From contig NC_071396.1 in assembly GCF_022682495.2 (NCBI RefSeq), forward strand, positions 20,705,735 to 20,769,734: DNA of 64,000 nt, in the 5' to 3' direction. Under the pieces are notes generated by a model. That model had not been told where the DNA came from. It made no database searches and saw only the letters and a program-made list of their open reading frames with translations. The stretch is from Desmodus rotundus. Lineage: Eukaryota; Chordata; Mammalia; Chiroptera; Phyllostomidae. Positions 10,761-23,394 of the stretch are shown here, piece after piece. The translations under genes were made by a program, and so were the position numbers. Each line of letters opens with the position of its first letter. The stretch's first letter is position 1.

Positions 10761-13429
10761 ATTTAAAGAAAACACTTGGTATGTACCCACTGCTTGTACG
10801 AAGGCCAAACTTAACCTGGTAATTATGCCTTTAGACTTCAGCACGCAGAGCGCATACTCAGCAGTATTCGTGAGCGGAAGCTAATTGAATTTAAATGTTT
10901 TCTCTAACAATTTGGTTGAGACTCCTATTATATAGGAATGCAACCTTTGAGAGAGAAAAGCAACCAAGGCTTTTCCCTAAATGCTAATAGTTCTGAGAGT
11001 TATATTTCTATTACGTGGCCATTATGACAACTGTACTTTCTCCATTGATTCACTCTGTGCTGAGAAAGTTTAACGGGTATTTTCCGCTGCATTCTTAGGG
11101 TGCCATAATATAGTGTATATTCTACAAGGGAACTCTTTTAATATGAAAGATACATTTCAGTTCTAGAAATACTACCGTTATCTACTCCATATCCTTAACA
11201 GTATATTATTATTATGACGACTCTTGACATCCTTCTATTACCAAAGGAAGGAGAGCATCCCGCTGCGTTAGGGAATGGTGGGCCCTTTCCTGTGTCTGTT
11301 GACGGTCCCACTGAGACAGCCCCGGTGTCCCTGCAGCAGTCTGGCCTGTAATGGGCTTCAGCCCTTGGCTCAAGCAGCTCCCTGTGAGTGTCACGGCCCT
11401 TTAAGAACTACAGCGCTCTTTTTAACAGCGCGGTCAGGCCAAGTCGAGGAGAGAAGGCAGGGGCAGAGAGAAAAGCCCAAGGTGAAACTGGGGGTTTAGA
11501 AGACGCCGGCCCTCCCTCCCTCCCCGTGAAGGGAGCGTGCACAGAGTAGGAACCACTGCAGACTCGGCCCCCTTGCTAAACGTGGTGGCGGGGTGGAAGA
11601 GGGGCAAAGGCAAATATGGCCGACACTGGTCCTCGTTGGCTGGAGAGCTGGACACTCCCCCTGGCCTTTGGCGCACATGGGATCCTGGGAGAGGACTTTT
11701 ACATGGAATGTGCCAGGAGGCAAAAAGTTGGTTGGTTCCTTCCCTCTCCCAGTGCAAGGGCATCTCAACGGTGGCCAGTGCGGGCCTGGGAGCAGAGGCC
11801 TGGGGCGGAGATCCGAAAAATACCTGGAGCTAGACAGCACCTGGAGACCAGCGGAGCCACCTATGTTCCTGACACTCTTGGGTGGGAAAAGAGGCTCCTG
11901 GTGTAACCTCGGTCTGAGCCGGCAGAGCTGGACAGGGTGGTTTTTCTTTGAGCGTCTCAGAGGAGACAGGCTTTCAGGCAGAAAATTGCCATTATTTCCA
12001 AAGACCTTGGTGCTTTTGTTCTTGTGTTGTTTTCAGTTCTCGAACCTATGTAGTAGTTGTAATGACAAATATTTAAGTAGCTTTTTGATTGTGAAATAAA
12101 AGATACCTTTCCACTGAACTATGTCATTGGAGGTTTGCCTGGTAGGTGGTCAGTGGTAGGACTCCACCCACCCCGGGCACCGTGCCCGCAGCCCCCGATG
12201 GTTGGGTTTAGTAACATTCTAAGGTCCAAATGAAACGATTTACATTTCTGCTCTTGTGATAATGGCTTGTCTAACCATGCACACACACGGATGTGCCTCC
12301 CAGGTACCAAGGTTTATGAATCATCCTGGCCTCCACAGTAGCTGGGATATCAGTAAGTTCAAGGTCTTGAGTGTCTCCCTACACGTGGTGGTTTTATGTT
12401 GTTCTCCTTGACAGCTGAAGGCTGCCCTATAAGTCACAACAGAGATGAAGTGGAAAAGAGGGATTGGGCCATGGCAATGGGAAAATGGAGAGGACACTCT
12501 GATTTGGATGCTTAGAGAAAGTACCTTAGGTGCTCGCTATGAAAACAAAATCTCAGCGTGGTGTTAGAAAGAACACGTGATTTCGTGATTAACGAAACAC
12601 TGAAGATGGTTAATAATCCGGACCTGAAGTGTGCATAGTTTGGGAACACAATAAGGGCAAATGTTAAGGGCAGTCTTTAAAAAAGAAGTTTTGTTTTAAA
12701 ATATGAATAGGACAAATGGTTAGTGATGCCAACCTCCTTCCTTATGGTGCTTTGCTGCCTTGGGTCAGAGCGGTAAGAGGTGCCAGCCCAGCCCACCATT
12801 ACCTAAGTTAGGCCAATACCCAGTTCCTGCCCATAAAGCACATTTTCTACCTCAGAATGACATGCTGGGCAAAGTCATCTAATTTGCATTTCTAAATTTT
12901 GAATGTAAATTTACTAAAGAGACATACACTGCATCATTTCAGGGAAATGAATGCAGGAACCATAAAAAAAAAAACCCACAGATTTTTCAGCATGCTTTTA
13001 CCTCCTGTGTCTTACACAATAAATCAGATTCTTGGTAGAACTGTACAATTAGGGACATAATAGGACTCAAAATTTGTTCAGTTGGTAACCTTACCAACTG
13101 CTTCATAAGACACAACCCTAGTAATATACTACAATTTATTTAAAGCGTCTCCTATTTTTGAAAATAAGATGGTTTCCATTCTTTTGATTTTATAAATGAC
13201 CAAATTAGTATTTATATATTAAAATAAGTGACCAAATCTTGTCACCATTAGAGCTATTGAGCACCTCTTAAACCCATCCATTCTTTTCATTTCTGTTGCT
13301 CCTTCCATATTTATCCCACAACAGTACTAACTCCCTGAGTAGTTTCTGTGCCCTCAGCCTGTCTCCCCTCACGGTCATTTCCCACAATTCAGCCTAAGTC
13401 ATCTTGACCTTTAATTTTTCTTTAAATTA
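10761..13429. other. Intergenic, no recognised feature
   Basis: About 2.7 kb of unique-looking, moderately AT-rich sequence. No exon with splice sites, RNA gene or repeat was recognised. Open frames near 11434-12099 overlap on both strands and look like chance. Confidence 0.55.
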
Positions 13430-13665
13430 GCTAAGATATGAGGAAGCTGGCACACTTAGTGGTAATCTAAATTGGTATATCTTTGATGAAGGGCAGTTTG
13501 GCATATCAATAGAAATTATGAATTACAAATTATACATTCAAAATGTATGTATTTTTAGGGGGCATTCCACTGTTAGAAATTTATACTGTAGGTATACACA
13601 TGCTCAATAAAGTTTACACTGTATAATTTATTGTATCTTTTGAATTTTGAGCCATGAAAATATGT
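13430..13665 (+). mobile_element. Possible old LINE-1 ORF2 end
   Basis: Short decayed match (ttctaactg-free block containing 'agggcagtttggcatatcaa' and 'cattccactgttagaaattt'). Borders uncertain. Confidence 0.4.
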
Positions 13666-13707
13666 TGTTAATCAAGAAATTAATTTTTTTAATTTAAATG
13701 AATATTT

Positions 13708-13920
13708 TTTATTTTTTAAAGATTTTATGTATTTACTTTTAGAGAGAGGGGAAGGGAGACAGAAAGAGAGGGAGAGAAACATCCATGTGTGGTTGCCTGG
13801 TGCACATCCCCAGCTGAGACCTGGCCCACAGCCCAGCCATGTGCCCTGACTGGGAATCGAACCAGCGACCTCTCTGTTCACAGGCCAGTGCTTAGTCCAC
13901 TGAGCCACACCAGCCAGGGC
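13708..13920 (-). mobile_element. VES-type bat SINE
   Basis: Minus-strand copy, with the A tail at the left and the head (agccctggctggtgtggctc on the minus strand) at the right. Imperfect duplications taaatgaatattt (13695-13707) and taaatgaagaatattt (13921-13936). Confidence 0.9.
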
Positions 13921-14689
13921 TAAATGAAGAATATTTAAAACATGATGAAAAAGAGCCAACACTCACGCCAAACAATAACATTTGGAGTCACAGTTGAGTT
14001 CCCGCCACCCTCCTCAATCCCACTCTCCCCCGAACTTGTCGGAGATAACCGTGTCCTTCAATTAGCCTTTACCATTCCTTACACATATTTTTATTATAAA
14101 TACACAGACATGTAGATATTTTAACCATTAGCTGCTGTACTTAACCATACAATTTTTAAAGATTAAGTTTATTGACTCCTCCCAAGTAGGAGCCCAACTT
14201 CGGGCAGACCTTTAGCCCGCAGGCCGGGCCCTTGGAGCAGCAGCACCAGCGCTGAGCAATGGGATGGCATAAGGGAGCGAGTGAGTGTTCGTCACACTTT
14301 TGTTTGATGGCAACAGCCTGAAACTACCAAGAGAATGAATACATAACCCGTGGCTCAGTATACTGTCCAGCAATTACCAAGAGCGAAGTAGAATTATACC
14401 GTCTAAGCAAGAATAAATCCCAAAATTACGAAGTGGGAGACGAGCAAGTTGCAGAATAATACTAGTACTTGTGCACATTAAAACTGCAATACAGCTTACG
14501 ATGCACACACAGCGATTTGGCAACAGACTGTGTGTGTACGTGTGTGTACAAGGTTGTGTGTGTGTGTTGAGTGTAGCAAGGGACTCAAAATATATGTGGA
14601 AGACCAAATTACTGAGAACATTCAAGACAATTTTGAAAAGGATACCTAGTAATAAAATTTGTCCTATCAGATTTCCCTTAGGAATTGGG

Positions 14690-15190
14690 ACTGGAATTTT
14701 ATGGAACTGACCAATTTGTTTGGAAATAGTTAATTTTGGTGGGTTTTGCCTTTCATCCATGAACATAACAGTTTCGTTTATGTAGGTCCTCACTATCTTT
14801 TAATAAAATGTTATCAGCTTCTCTACGTTTTGATAGCTGTATTCCTCAATGTCATATACTTTTATTCCTTTTGCGGAATATGACTTTTGAAAGTTATCTC
14901 TCTGAATTCATTGTCACTGGTCTATGGGAAGCAATTTTCTTGTATATTAATATACCATTAAGCAACATTACTTGTTTTTTATTTAGTCTAATAATTTGCC
15001 TATAGGTGCTTTCAGACTTATACGTAAAAAGTCATTTTATCCGTGAATAATGATAATTGTGGTCCTTTTATTCTAATTCCTTTTCCATTATAACTTTTTA
15101 TTATCTTACTGCACTGCCTAACACCTCCAATTTACTGTTGGATATAAGTGATGATAATTGGAATTTTAAAATGGAATATATTTTTCTTGT
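14690..15190 (-). mobile_element. Old LINE-1 ORF2 fragment
   Basis: AT-rich sequence that on the minus strand resembles the reverse transcriptase portion of an old LINE-1. It is heavily decayed and borders are approximate. Confidence 0.4.
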
Positions 15191-15250
15191 AGTAATTATA
15201 GAAAAAGTGGACTGAAAATGGGCAAGGATACAGAAGCCTGAACAGCATTC

Positions 15251-15575
15251 TCAGCCTCACAGTCTCATCGACAGTCACAGAACACTCACACCCACAATCG
15301 CCTGTCAGCCTCATGGTATCATCACAGTCACAGAATACTCACACCCACAATCACCTGTCAGCCCCATGGTCTCATCACAGTCACAGAACACTCACACTCA
15401 CTATCACCTGTCAGCCCCGTGGTCTCATCACAGTCACAGAACACTCACACCCACAATCGCCTGTCAGCTTCAAGGTCTCATCACAGTCACAGAGCACTCA
15501 CACCCACAATCGCCTGTCAGCTTCAAGGTCTCATCACAGTCACAGAACACTCATACCTGCAACAGGAGAACACTC
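15251..15575. repeat. 53-bp minisatellite, six units
   Basis: Units containing acagtcacagaacactcac start at 15271, 15324, 15377, 15430, 15483 and 15536, exactly 53 bp apart. Since 53 is not a multiple of three, the repeat appears in all frames and gives overlapping His/Ser/Thr-rich open frames that are artefacts. Confidence 0.95.
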
Positions 15576-15619
15576 ACATTTCAGGGAATGTGGAACTTGT
15601 ACAAGAATAAGCCATATCC

Positions 15620-16110
15620 TGAACAATAAAACAAAATCTTAATAAATTTAAAAGAATTAAAATAATTTTAAGTACACGTTCTGACCATATGAAATTAAAC
15701 TAGAAATTAATAATGGAAAGATTTCTAGAAAATATTCAAATATTTAAAAATTAAAAAAAAAACTCACTCCTAAGTCAGTCACGAGTCAAAGAGAAATTCT
15801 CAAGGAAAATAAGAAAACATTTTGATCTTAATGATAATGAAAACACAGCACCGAACCTTGTGCCTAAATACCTGCCGAAACGGCGCTTGGAGAAGGGCCT
15901 TAGCAGTGTGCTGGTATTGGAAAAGGAAAACGCTTAAATGAATTAAAGAGCAGAAATCAGTAAAGTGAAAACAGAAAAGTAATGAAGAAAATTAGGGGAA
16001 CCAGAAGTGGGTTATTTTAAAAGGTCGATACAGTTGATAAATCTGTGGTCAGACTCACCAAAATAATAAAATACTAACAAAACAGCACGCAAATGACCAC
16101 AAACGGAGAA
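15620..16110 (+). mobile_element. Old LINE-1 ORF2 fragment
   Basis: Contains 'aaattaaactagaaattaat', 'gagtcaaagagaaattctc' and 'ttaaagagcagaaatcagta', landmarks of the LINE-1 ORF2 endonuclease to reverse transcriptase region. The 53-bp minisatellite lies directly upstream, possibly expanded within the same insertion. Confidence 0.55.
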
Positions 16111-16912
16111 AAAGGGGGACTTGCTGCAGAATGCAGACACAGTAAAAGTCCAGCAAGGGAATATGGTGGGCAGCCAGGGGCTCAGAAATTCAGTACCTTC
16201 AAGGGAAAGCCGGTCAACTGCTCTAGGTAAATCACGCTGTTACGTCCTTAGTGATACATTAATTGTCAGAAGATGTGAATTCTGCTTTTTGTTCTATCAC
16301 TGTTCAGGGATTCCTTGATGGTGTAAATCCATGGAGAAATCAAGAGCTTCTACATAGTACCAGAAAGGATATAAAGTTAACAATGAATGTAAATTATAGG
16401 GGCATCTAGGATTCTGCATTCCAAAAATAAGTCATCTAGAGAGCCCAGCGCCGGGTTTTATTTTTCCCCACCCTCCCAGGTCGGGGGCGGGGGCGGCAGG
16501 GGGGTGGACCGTGCAGGTAAGACTGCGGGCACAGCCCCCGCTACATCATGGGGCCTTCGACCCCCGCTACTGTCGCCACGTTCTGCCCAGCTTCACGCTG
16601 TCACCTCAGAAGGCTGGCGTGGTCACCACGGGGTCACTGTGGAGCCTGTGCTGCTCAGGCTTGCCCGACACTGCCCCCGGAGCAGCAGTAGGCTCTGCCC
16701 TGCCTCACTGTCCTTCAGATGGGTCACACAGTCCCTGCCGCCTCTGTGATCCCCAGCGGGCTCCGTGGAGGAACAGAGGCAAGTTTCAGGAGAGCTGTGT
16801 AATGTAAAAATGGAATAAGGTTTCACTCCACATTAATTAGTTTTTTCCTCTGAATTAGACTGTCTTTGACTTGCCAGGAAGGGTAGTTTGGAAATTAAAC
16901 CATGATTTAATC

Positions 16913-17174
16913 CAGTGACTTTGAAACCAGTGAGCTGCAAGAATGTTTAAAACATGCAATTCCTGGCTATTTAGTCAGGGGCACTGACCTCTTTTCCCTT
17001 AAACTGTTAAATAGAAAATGGCAACCACCAAGACAATAGCCAGTGGGAATGAATCAAAATTATATCTACATTTTCGTCAGACTGGCAAAAAATATAGCTT
17101 AGATTTTGGTGTGCTGCAGAATTTTAGTGATTAGTGTATGTGTGCCATGAGATGAACAAGGTTGAAAATTGCTG
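16913..17174. mobile_element. Non-autonomous hAT element, 262 bp, perfect target duplication
   Basis: Ends CAGTGACTTTGAAACC and GGTTGAAAATTGCTG are inverted relatives. Perfect 8-bp duplications ATTTAATC at 16905-16912 and 17175-17182 define it as a hAT insertion. No transposase is encoded. A 3' half of the same family lies at 46503-46623. Confidence 0.92.
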
Positions 17175-17427
17175 ATTTAATCAACTCCCCCGAGCGTCAC
17201 ATCAGCATTACGCACCCAGACGTACTAATGAAGAAATAGAGGCGCAGCCTGCATGGTCAGGGCGTCTTGGTAACCTAGTAATTTTCCATGCACAGCAACA
17301 CTCTTGCATCAGTGTGTTATCCCAGTAAGTAAACCCTTAGAGCTGCTCCTATTTAATACTACCAGTGACGTAGGTGCTAAGGAAAAGCGAACACCATACG
17401 ACTAGCACAAACTTAGAGCACAGATGT

Positions 17428-18815
17428 TTTCAACATGTGTCCAAATGGCCGCACCAGCCTGCATTCCCACCAACAGTGCAGGAGGGCGTCCTTTTCTCCA
17501 CATCCTCGCCAGCACCTGTCATTTGTTGCTTTGTTTCTGATGGCCATTCTGACCGGTGTGAGGCGGTATCTCATTGTGGGTTTAATTTGCATCTCCCTGA
17601 TGCCTAGTGATGCCGAGCATCTTTTCATACATCTATGAGCCCTCTGTCTGTCCTCTTTGGAGAAGTGTCTATTCAGGTCCTTTGCCCATGTTTTAATTGG
17701 GTTGTTTGTCTCTCTGGTGGTGAGTCATGTAAGTCCTTTATATATTTTGGAAAGTAAACCCTTGCCTGAGGTCTCATTGGCAAGTATGGTCTCTTACACA
17801 GATGGTTTCCTTTTCATTTGATGGTGGTCTCTTTAGTTGTGCAGACACTTTTTAGTTTGATGTCGTCCTATTTGTTATTTTTTCCTTTATTCCCCTTGGC
17901 CTGGGAGACATGTTGGCAAAAATATTGCTACACGAGATGTCTGAAATTTTACTGCCTATGTTTTCCTCTTGGATATTTATGGCATAGCAACGTATATTTG
18001 TCTTTTATCCAGTTTGAGTTTGTTTGGGTGTAGGATGTGAGGTGATGGTCTAATTTCAGTTTTTTGCAAGTACCACTCCAGCTTGCCCAACACCATCTAT
18101 TGAAGAGACTTGTCTTTACTCCAGTGGACGCTCTTGCCTCCTTTGTCAAATATTGACCATAAGGGTGTGGGTTTATTTCGGGGCTCTCTGTTCTGCTCTA
18201 TGGATCTGTTCTTATTCCAATACCATGCTATTTGGATTACAGTGGCCTTGTAGTATAGTTTGATACCAGGTATTGTGATTCCTCCTATTTTGTTCTTCTT
18301 TCTCAAGATTGTGGAGGCTATTCGGGGTCTCCTTTTGATCTAGCAATTCCACTTCTGGGAATATATCCTAAGACTCCAGAACCCCAATTCAAAGGGATAG
18401 ATGCACCCCTATGTTCATAGCAGCTTTATTTATAATAGCTAAGACCTGGAAACAGCCTCAGTGCCCAATCAGTAGATGAGTGGATAAGAAAGTTATGGTG
18501 CATTTACACAATGGAATACTATGCAGCAGTAAAAAAGAAGGAGCTCCTACCTTTTGCATCAGTATGGATGGACCTGGAGGCTATTATGCTAAATGATACA
18601 AGCCGGTCAGTGAAAGACAAATGCCTTGTGATCTCACTGATATGTGGACTCTAATGAACAAAATAAACTGAAGAGCAAAACAGAATCAGAGGCACAGAAA
18701 CCTAGAACAGACTGACAGCTGTCGGGGGCGGGGACTGGTTGAAAGAAGGTAAAGGGTGGAGGTGAGCAAAGGGGGAAATTGGGACAACTGTAATAGCATA
18801 GACAGTGAAATATTT
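17428..18815. mobile_element. 5'-truncated LINE-1 with 5' inversion
   Basis: From 17428 to about 18337 the sequence is LINE-1 ORF2 read on the minus strand (caacatgtgtccaaatgg, then ctgcattcccaccaacagtg and other ORF2 landmarks). From about 18338 it switches to plus-strand ORF2 end and 3' UTR (ctagcaattccacttctggg, then aatggaatactatgcagc) finishing in an A-rich tail near 18815. The two arms are almost adjacent in the LINE-1 map, which is the pattern of twin priming. No clear target duplication could be identified. The 3' UTR resembles the copy at 23395. Confidence 0.88.
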
Positions 18816-20474
18816 TAAAAAACAAAAATGAAAAGGCCCGTGAATGCACATTATGCAAAACCATTAACAGGAGAACACTAAATTCAAGTCTTTGACCGCT
18901 AGGGCTACATCTGATTATAAGCTGTCATGTAATTCCTGGCTGCACATTTGCAGAACTGCTCCTGATTTCTCCTAATGAAACCATGGAAATGGAAAATCAT
19001 ATTGTGAACTGAAAAATAGAACCTTCAGAAAGGATCACCCTGCAATTCACTCCATCTAGTGGTCAGCTGCAGGGACAAGATAATGAGGTGTGCTTGACAA
19101 CTGGGGCTTGGGCTTGCACGTGGCTGCTGGGGAGGCCGGCAGGTGGCACACTCAGGTGGGGGGGCAGGGGTCGATCTGGGCTCCAACGGTGCTCCCAGGG
19201 GGCCACAGATGACCTTCCAGGGAAACCTCTGCGATTCTATTCAACATGTTACATCCGTGCGAGAAATTTAACTCTCAGCAGAGTTTCTGGGGTGCAATTC
19301 AGCGATGACTGTTAGGAACAGCCAAGTCTAGGGTGGGGGTGAGGTGTAGGGGGCCTCACCTAAGCTCAGCCCAGACAGGACAGGGGTACAGAGTGCAGCG
19401 AAGCTCCCTGCCTTCCCTGTCGCTACTTGTGGCCGTGGGCACATTCCAGTGACTATGCCGAGGAGCACATCCTCCACAGCCTGTCTGTGACCTGCCCTTG
19501 TCCTTCACTCTGGTCATTTCCACTCACTCCAGCCACCTTCAAACCGCAAGACTGGCATGTCTGGGCCCTCTTCGGGGTCACAGGCAGCCTCTCCAGCAAG
19601 CCCAAAGTTGGGGAGGTGTGTCACCTGCCCTGGAAGCACCCTTAACCGGTGACTCTGGGAGTTGGCATGTGAGCACCCCAGCTTCGTTACCCCTCAGCAG
19701 GGACAATGCTGAGGTGTGTGTTCCCTGTCATCCCCAGAGTGCCCCCAAGAGGTTAAGTCCCCACAGGCCACTAAGGCAGCTGACTTAAAAACGCACTCTT
19801 ACTGCCGTTTTCCTATCTCTGTGTCTCTTCCCCACTCCACTGCTCCTCTTCTCTGTCTCTCCCAAGAAAACTGCTTGAACTTGAACCCTTGTCTCAGGGG
19901 GTCACTTGTGGGGGAAATTGGAGGAAGACCAGCCAACCCCCCAAGCACTAGCCATGTTCACAGCCACCACATTTTGTGGCCAGTCGTCCTGAGGAATGAA
20001 TCAGCCACAGGAGTGCCCAAAGGTCCCCCAGGTGCAGAGCAGCGACTAGGGCTCCAATGAGAAGCTGCGGAGGCGGACTGGTGTTTTCGGAGACCCCTCA
20101 GCAGGAGCAACAGCAAGCCCCAGTCACCTCCCGAACCTCGGGTGGTGCAGTCCCTCTCAGTCTGTGCACTGCCTTGCCTCAGGGGGCCCTTTCCTGTAGA
20201 GCTTTGCTCCCTGGCAAGTAGTTGGCGTTCTCCGGGTACAGTGGCACTGACCCTGACTCAGGGCCATGGGGCCATGTCCGGGTTCTCCCTGGAGTGTGTG
20301 TAGAGCTACACAGGCCCCAGATCTCAGAAAAGTCTTTCCAGTAATGGAGTTACTGGTTACGCTGCAGCATGGGGGCCTCTCTTCCAGAGAAAACCCAAAT
20401 GTCCCTCGGCCATGGCTACTGCGCCCCCTGGAGGCACCTGTGGTCCTGCGGAGACAGGCGAGTCTGGAAGCAGA
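18816..20474. other. Intergenic, no recognised feature
   Basis: Unique-looking sequence, GC-richer from 19080. No supported gene or repeat. Confidence 0.55.
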
Positions 20475-20640
20475 ACATCCGGGTGTGCGTCTAGTTGTGT
20501 GACCTTCTGCACAGCAGCCAGCCTCTCTGACCTCGGTGTTCACCTCAGTAACCTGGGCAACATTAAAAAAACTGCACCTTTCTAACAGGTAGTGATGGGG
20601 ATTCAGAGAGGCGGATGATTATAACGGTATCTGTAAATGC
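20475..20640 (+). mobile_element. MIR SINE
   Basis: Contains 'ctagttgtgtgaccttctgc', 'cctctctgacctcggtgttc' and 'ggtagtgatggggattcaga', in MIR order. Confidence 0.6.
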
Positions 20641-20654
20641 AAATGAATCCTGTT

Positions 20655-21180
20655 GAGATAGCACTTTTCACCGTTGAGGGAGCAAAGATAAAAACGCCTG
20701 CAGTGCCCTGTGCTGGCGAAGATGGGGCCGCAGGAACCCTCACACAGGCCGCTTTCCTGAAGGAACACTTGGCAAAAGCTTTCCCAAGTACAAAGTCACG
20801 TGTCCTTTAACCCACAATTCCACTCAGCAGAACGTGCTCTCAGAGACACTCACACGTGCAAAATGACCATGCACATGCGTGCACACGGAATCCGTGAGCA
20901 TTCATCACAGCGTTGCTTATGCGAGAAAAATCCTGAAACAGCCTAAATAGCCATCTAGAGAGGATGGGCTAAGAAAGCCACAGTTCAGTGGCCCAGTGGA
21001 ATTCCACGCAGTGGTTGCAGAGAGCTGACCAGCTCCATGGGTCCCAGTACAGAGTCACCTTTGAAACATTGATAAACAAAGAAGAAAAGCCAGGTGCAGT
21101 GTATGCAGTTTACGATGGTTTGTGTAAAAACAGCCACACAGATGCGCAAATGACACATCTGGAAGGATACACAAAACACT
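20655..21180 (+). mobile_element. Old LINE-1 ORF2 end
   Basis: Decayed plus-strand match to the ORF2 3' region (cccacaattccactcagcag, then gaaacagcctaaatagccat, ggaattccacgcagtggttg and gaagaaaagccaggtgcagt). No intact frame remains. Confidence 0.6.
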
Positions 21181-21574
21181 GCTGGGTGAGGCCCATCGGA
21201 GAATCACACAGCGGGAGGCCCAGAGAGTTGAGGGAGTCTACCTTCTTCCCTCTCCTTTTTGTACCTTTTGAGTCTCATGCCATGTAGAAGTATTGCCTAT
21301 CCAAATATCATTAATAAAAAAACCCCTAGAAAATGGTGTGCACCATGCAACATTATTAGCTCTCATAATCAATGTCAGTAAAAGCTGAAGATCCCAGGCC
21401 ACTCTGTAAACAGCTGCCCGGCACCGGGAGAGCCAGACCTCACCCCTAGGGGGCGCCCTGATGCCCAGGAGACCCGGATATATCTTCAGTCTCATCCCAC
21501 AAAAACCTAAACACGAAAGTGGTTTGATGCCATCTCGTGGCGTGTTTGGTCTTCTATTTTGGTATAAAAAATGG

Positions 21575-21745
21575 TAAATACACAAAAGTTGAAATAACAT
21601 TGCACCACCTAGATTCAACAGTTAGAATGTCTGTACTTATGATAAACCTATCCATCTTTCCATCACTCTATTCAACTGTCAATTCATTTTATTTTCATGC
21701 ATTTAAAAGTAAGTTGCAGACATCAGACCCCCCTCCTCAGATCCC
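21575..21745 (+). mobile_element. Possible old LINE-1 3' end
   Basis: Contains 'gcaccacctagattcaacag' and 'taaaagtaagttgcagacat', phrases of old mammalian LINE 3' regions. A related decayed copy is at 10495-10760 (attattttgaagcaaatccc). Confidence 0.4.
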
Positions 21746-21757
21746 TATCAAGATACA

Positions 21758-22572
21758 TTATCCCTGGGCGATGCTTTCACCTCCACTGAAAACGCACGCT
21801 CTATTGAGTGTATGCAATCAATCAATAAATGCAGACAGGTTTTATTGTGAACTACCCTAAACTTTTCTAGAAATAACTTCCGTATAAATTATAAACACCA
21901 CGTACGTCATTGAGGCAATAAGCTTTTGCAGAGCTGAGGCTGAGCTGGACGTGAGATGCGCGACCAGCCAATGGGTTCCTTGTCAAGGGGAACAGGGGCC
22001 CTGAATGATTCATTACCCAGAGGGGGGGACGTGGGCCTTCACTTCTGAGTGGCTCCTTACAAAATCTCTGGGAATTTCCGAAGAGCACCACATAAAAATA
22101 GAATTTGGAAATGGCTCCACCACTTTTCAGAGACGAGGAGCGCTGCGGCTTCAGGGCCCGGCCTGAAATGCGGTGAAGGCAGAGGCAAGAGTGAGGGAGA
22201 AATTGGGAGTCAGCGGGACATTCCTAGGCAATGACAATGGACGAAACTTGAATTTGGGTTATTTAACTCCACGGAGACACAAATGAAGCTCCTCTGCCGC
22301 GTGAAACCCAAGACACAGTTGGTCCTAAATTCCCGTCACAAGGACTTGGTGACTTTACACCGAACACCCTCAGGGACCAGAGTGTTTCTTTGCAGACAAA
22401 ATGAACTCAGCTTCATGGATTGGCCTTTTCCCTCATCATTAATATTCAGTTTTCTCTGCAAAGTAGAAGCAGAGCACACAGCCTCGGCAGTTTGGTGAAG
22501 AAGAATATTACGTAGGAGAAACTTAAAAGCAATTCTGGATTGGCCTCTTCTCCACAACTACTGTGAAGAGCT
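21758..22572 (-). repeat. Unidentified 815-bp sequence, copy B of an inverted pair
   Basis: Reverse-orientation partner of 4148-4963, about 17 kb away. Flanking sequences differ: an old LINE 3' end on the left and a (GA)n-containing unique stretch on the right. Overlapping frames in both copies encode a similar 46-residue stretch, but a length change in a C-run upstream shifts the frame, so coding function is doubtful. Confidence 0.85.
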
Positions 22573-23394
22573 GGTCAAGGCAGGCATTAGAGAAGGGCAC
22601 CTCTGTGCTCTGCTGCCCTGACCCTCCCAGGGGCTGGGCCAGCTTGTTCCCATGGCTGGGAGGCTGAGCGGGCAGGGAGAGAGAGAGAGAGAGAGAACGA
22701 GAACACACAAGACCTTTTGAGACCTAACTTTGACATGGTACATCAGTTCTGCTGCATTTTTACTGCTCACAGCAAGAGACAATTCTCACCTGCACTGAAG
22801 GGCAGAGAAATAAGCTCTCGGTAGCACCAGCTGCTAGGTCACACAGCAATAGGACATGGATACAGAGAAAGGAACAGTAGTGGCCACTGCAAGGGGTGAG
22901 GAGGTAGCAAATTATGGCCCCCTTTCCAGAGACCCAGCGTATTTTAAAGGGACTTTTTGAAGGTGACTCATTTCCAAATATTTAGAATTATAGCAAGGTG
23001 GCCACAGACACCTTACAGCCAGTGTGGCTTAAGCAACAGCAAAAGCACATCTTCATCAAGTTCTGCTGTTGGAAATGGGGGTCATGTAGCAGCCGCCACA
23101 TTGCCCACCCAGTGAGGGCCTGTAGGGCAAGGACCCTCTGCTCCCTACCCTGTCATAGGCATAGAGTTCTCTCTGCCAACTACATACATGATGCTTTATT
23201 TAATTGTAGAAATACAATATGAATAGTTCCCATTTGTGACAAATAATTTATCACTAGACTCTAATTACCAGATGGCAGAATACCAACATCTATGCCAGAT
23301 TCACTCATCTACAATTTTATTTCAACATCAAACTCTGTTTACAGACACTGTTACTGTCATAGCTTGACTGTCCTCTTCCACTTAAAAAATTCAG
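22573..23394. other. Intergenic
   Basis: Apart from the (GA)n tract, nothing was recognised. Confidence 0.55.
22677..22697. repeat. (GA)n microsatellite
   Basis: About ten GA units close to the end of the inverted duplication copy B. Confidence 0.9.

Noticed and set aside
15251..15575. CRISPR-like array
   Set aside because: Units are contiguous 53-bp tandem copies without unique spacers, and the window is a mammalian nuclear sequence.
15313..15642. Three overlapping His/Thr-rich open frames
   Set aside because: They are the 53-bp minisatellite read in successive frames.
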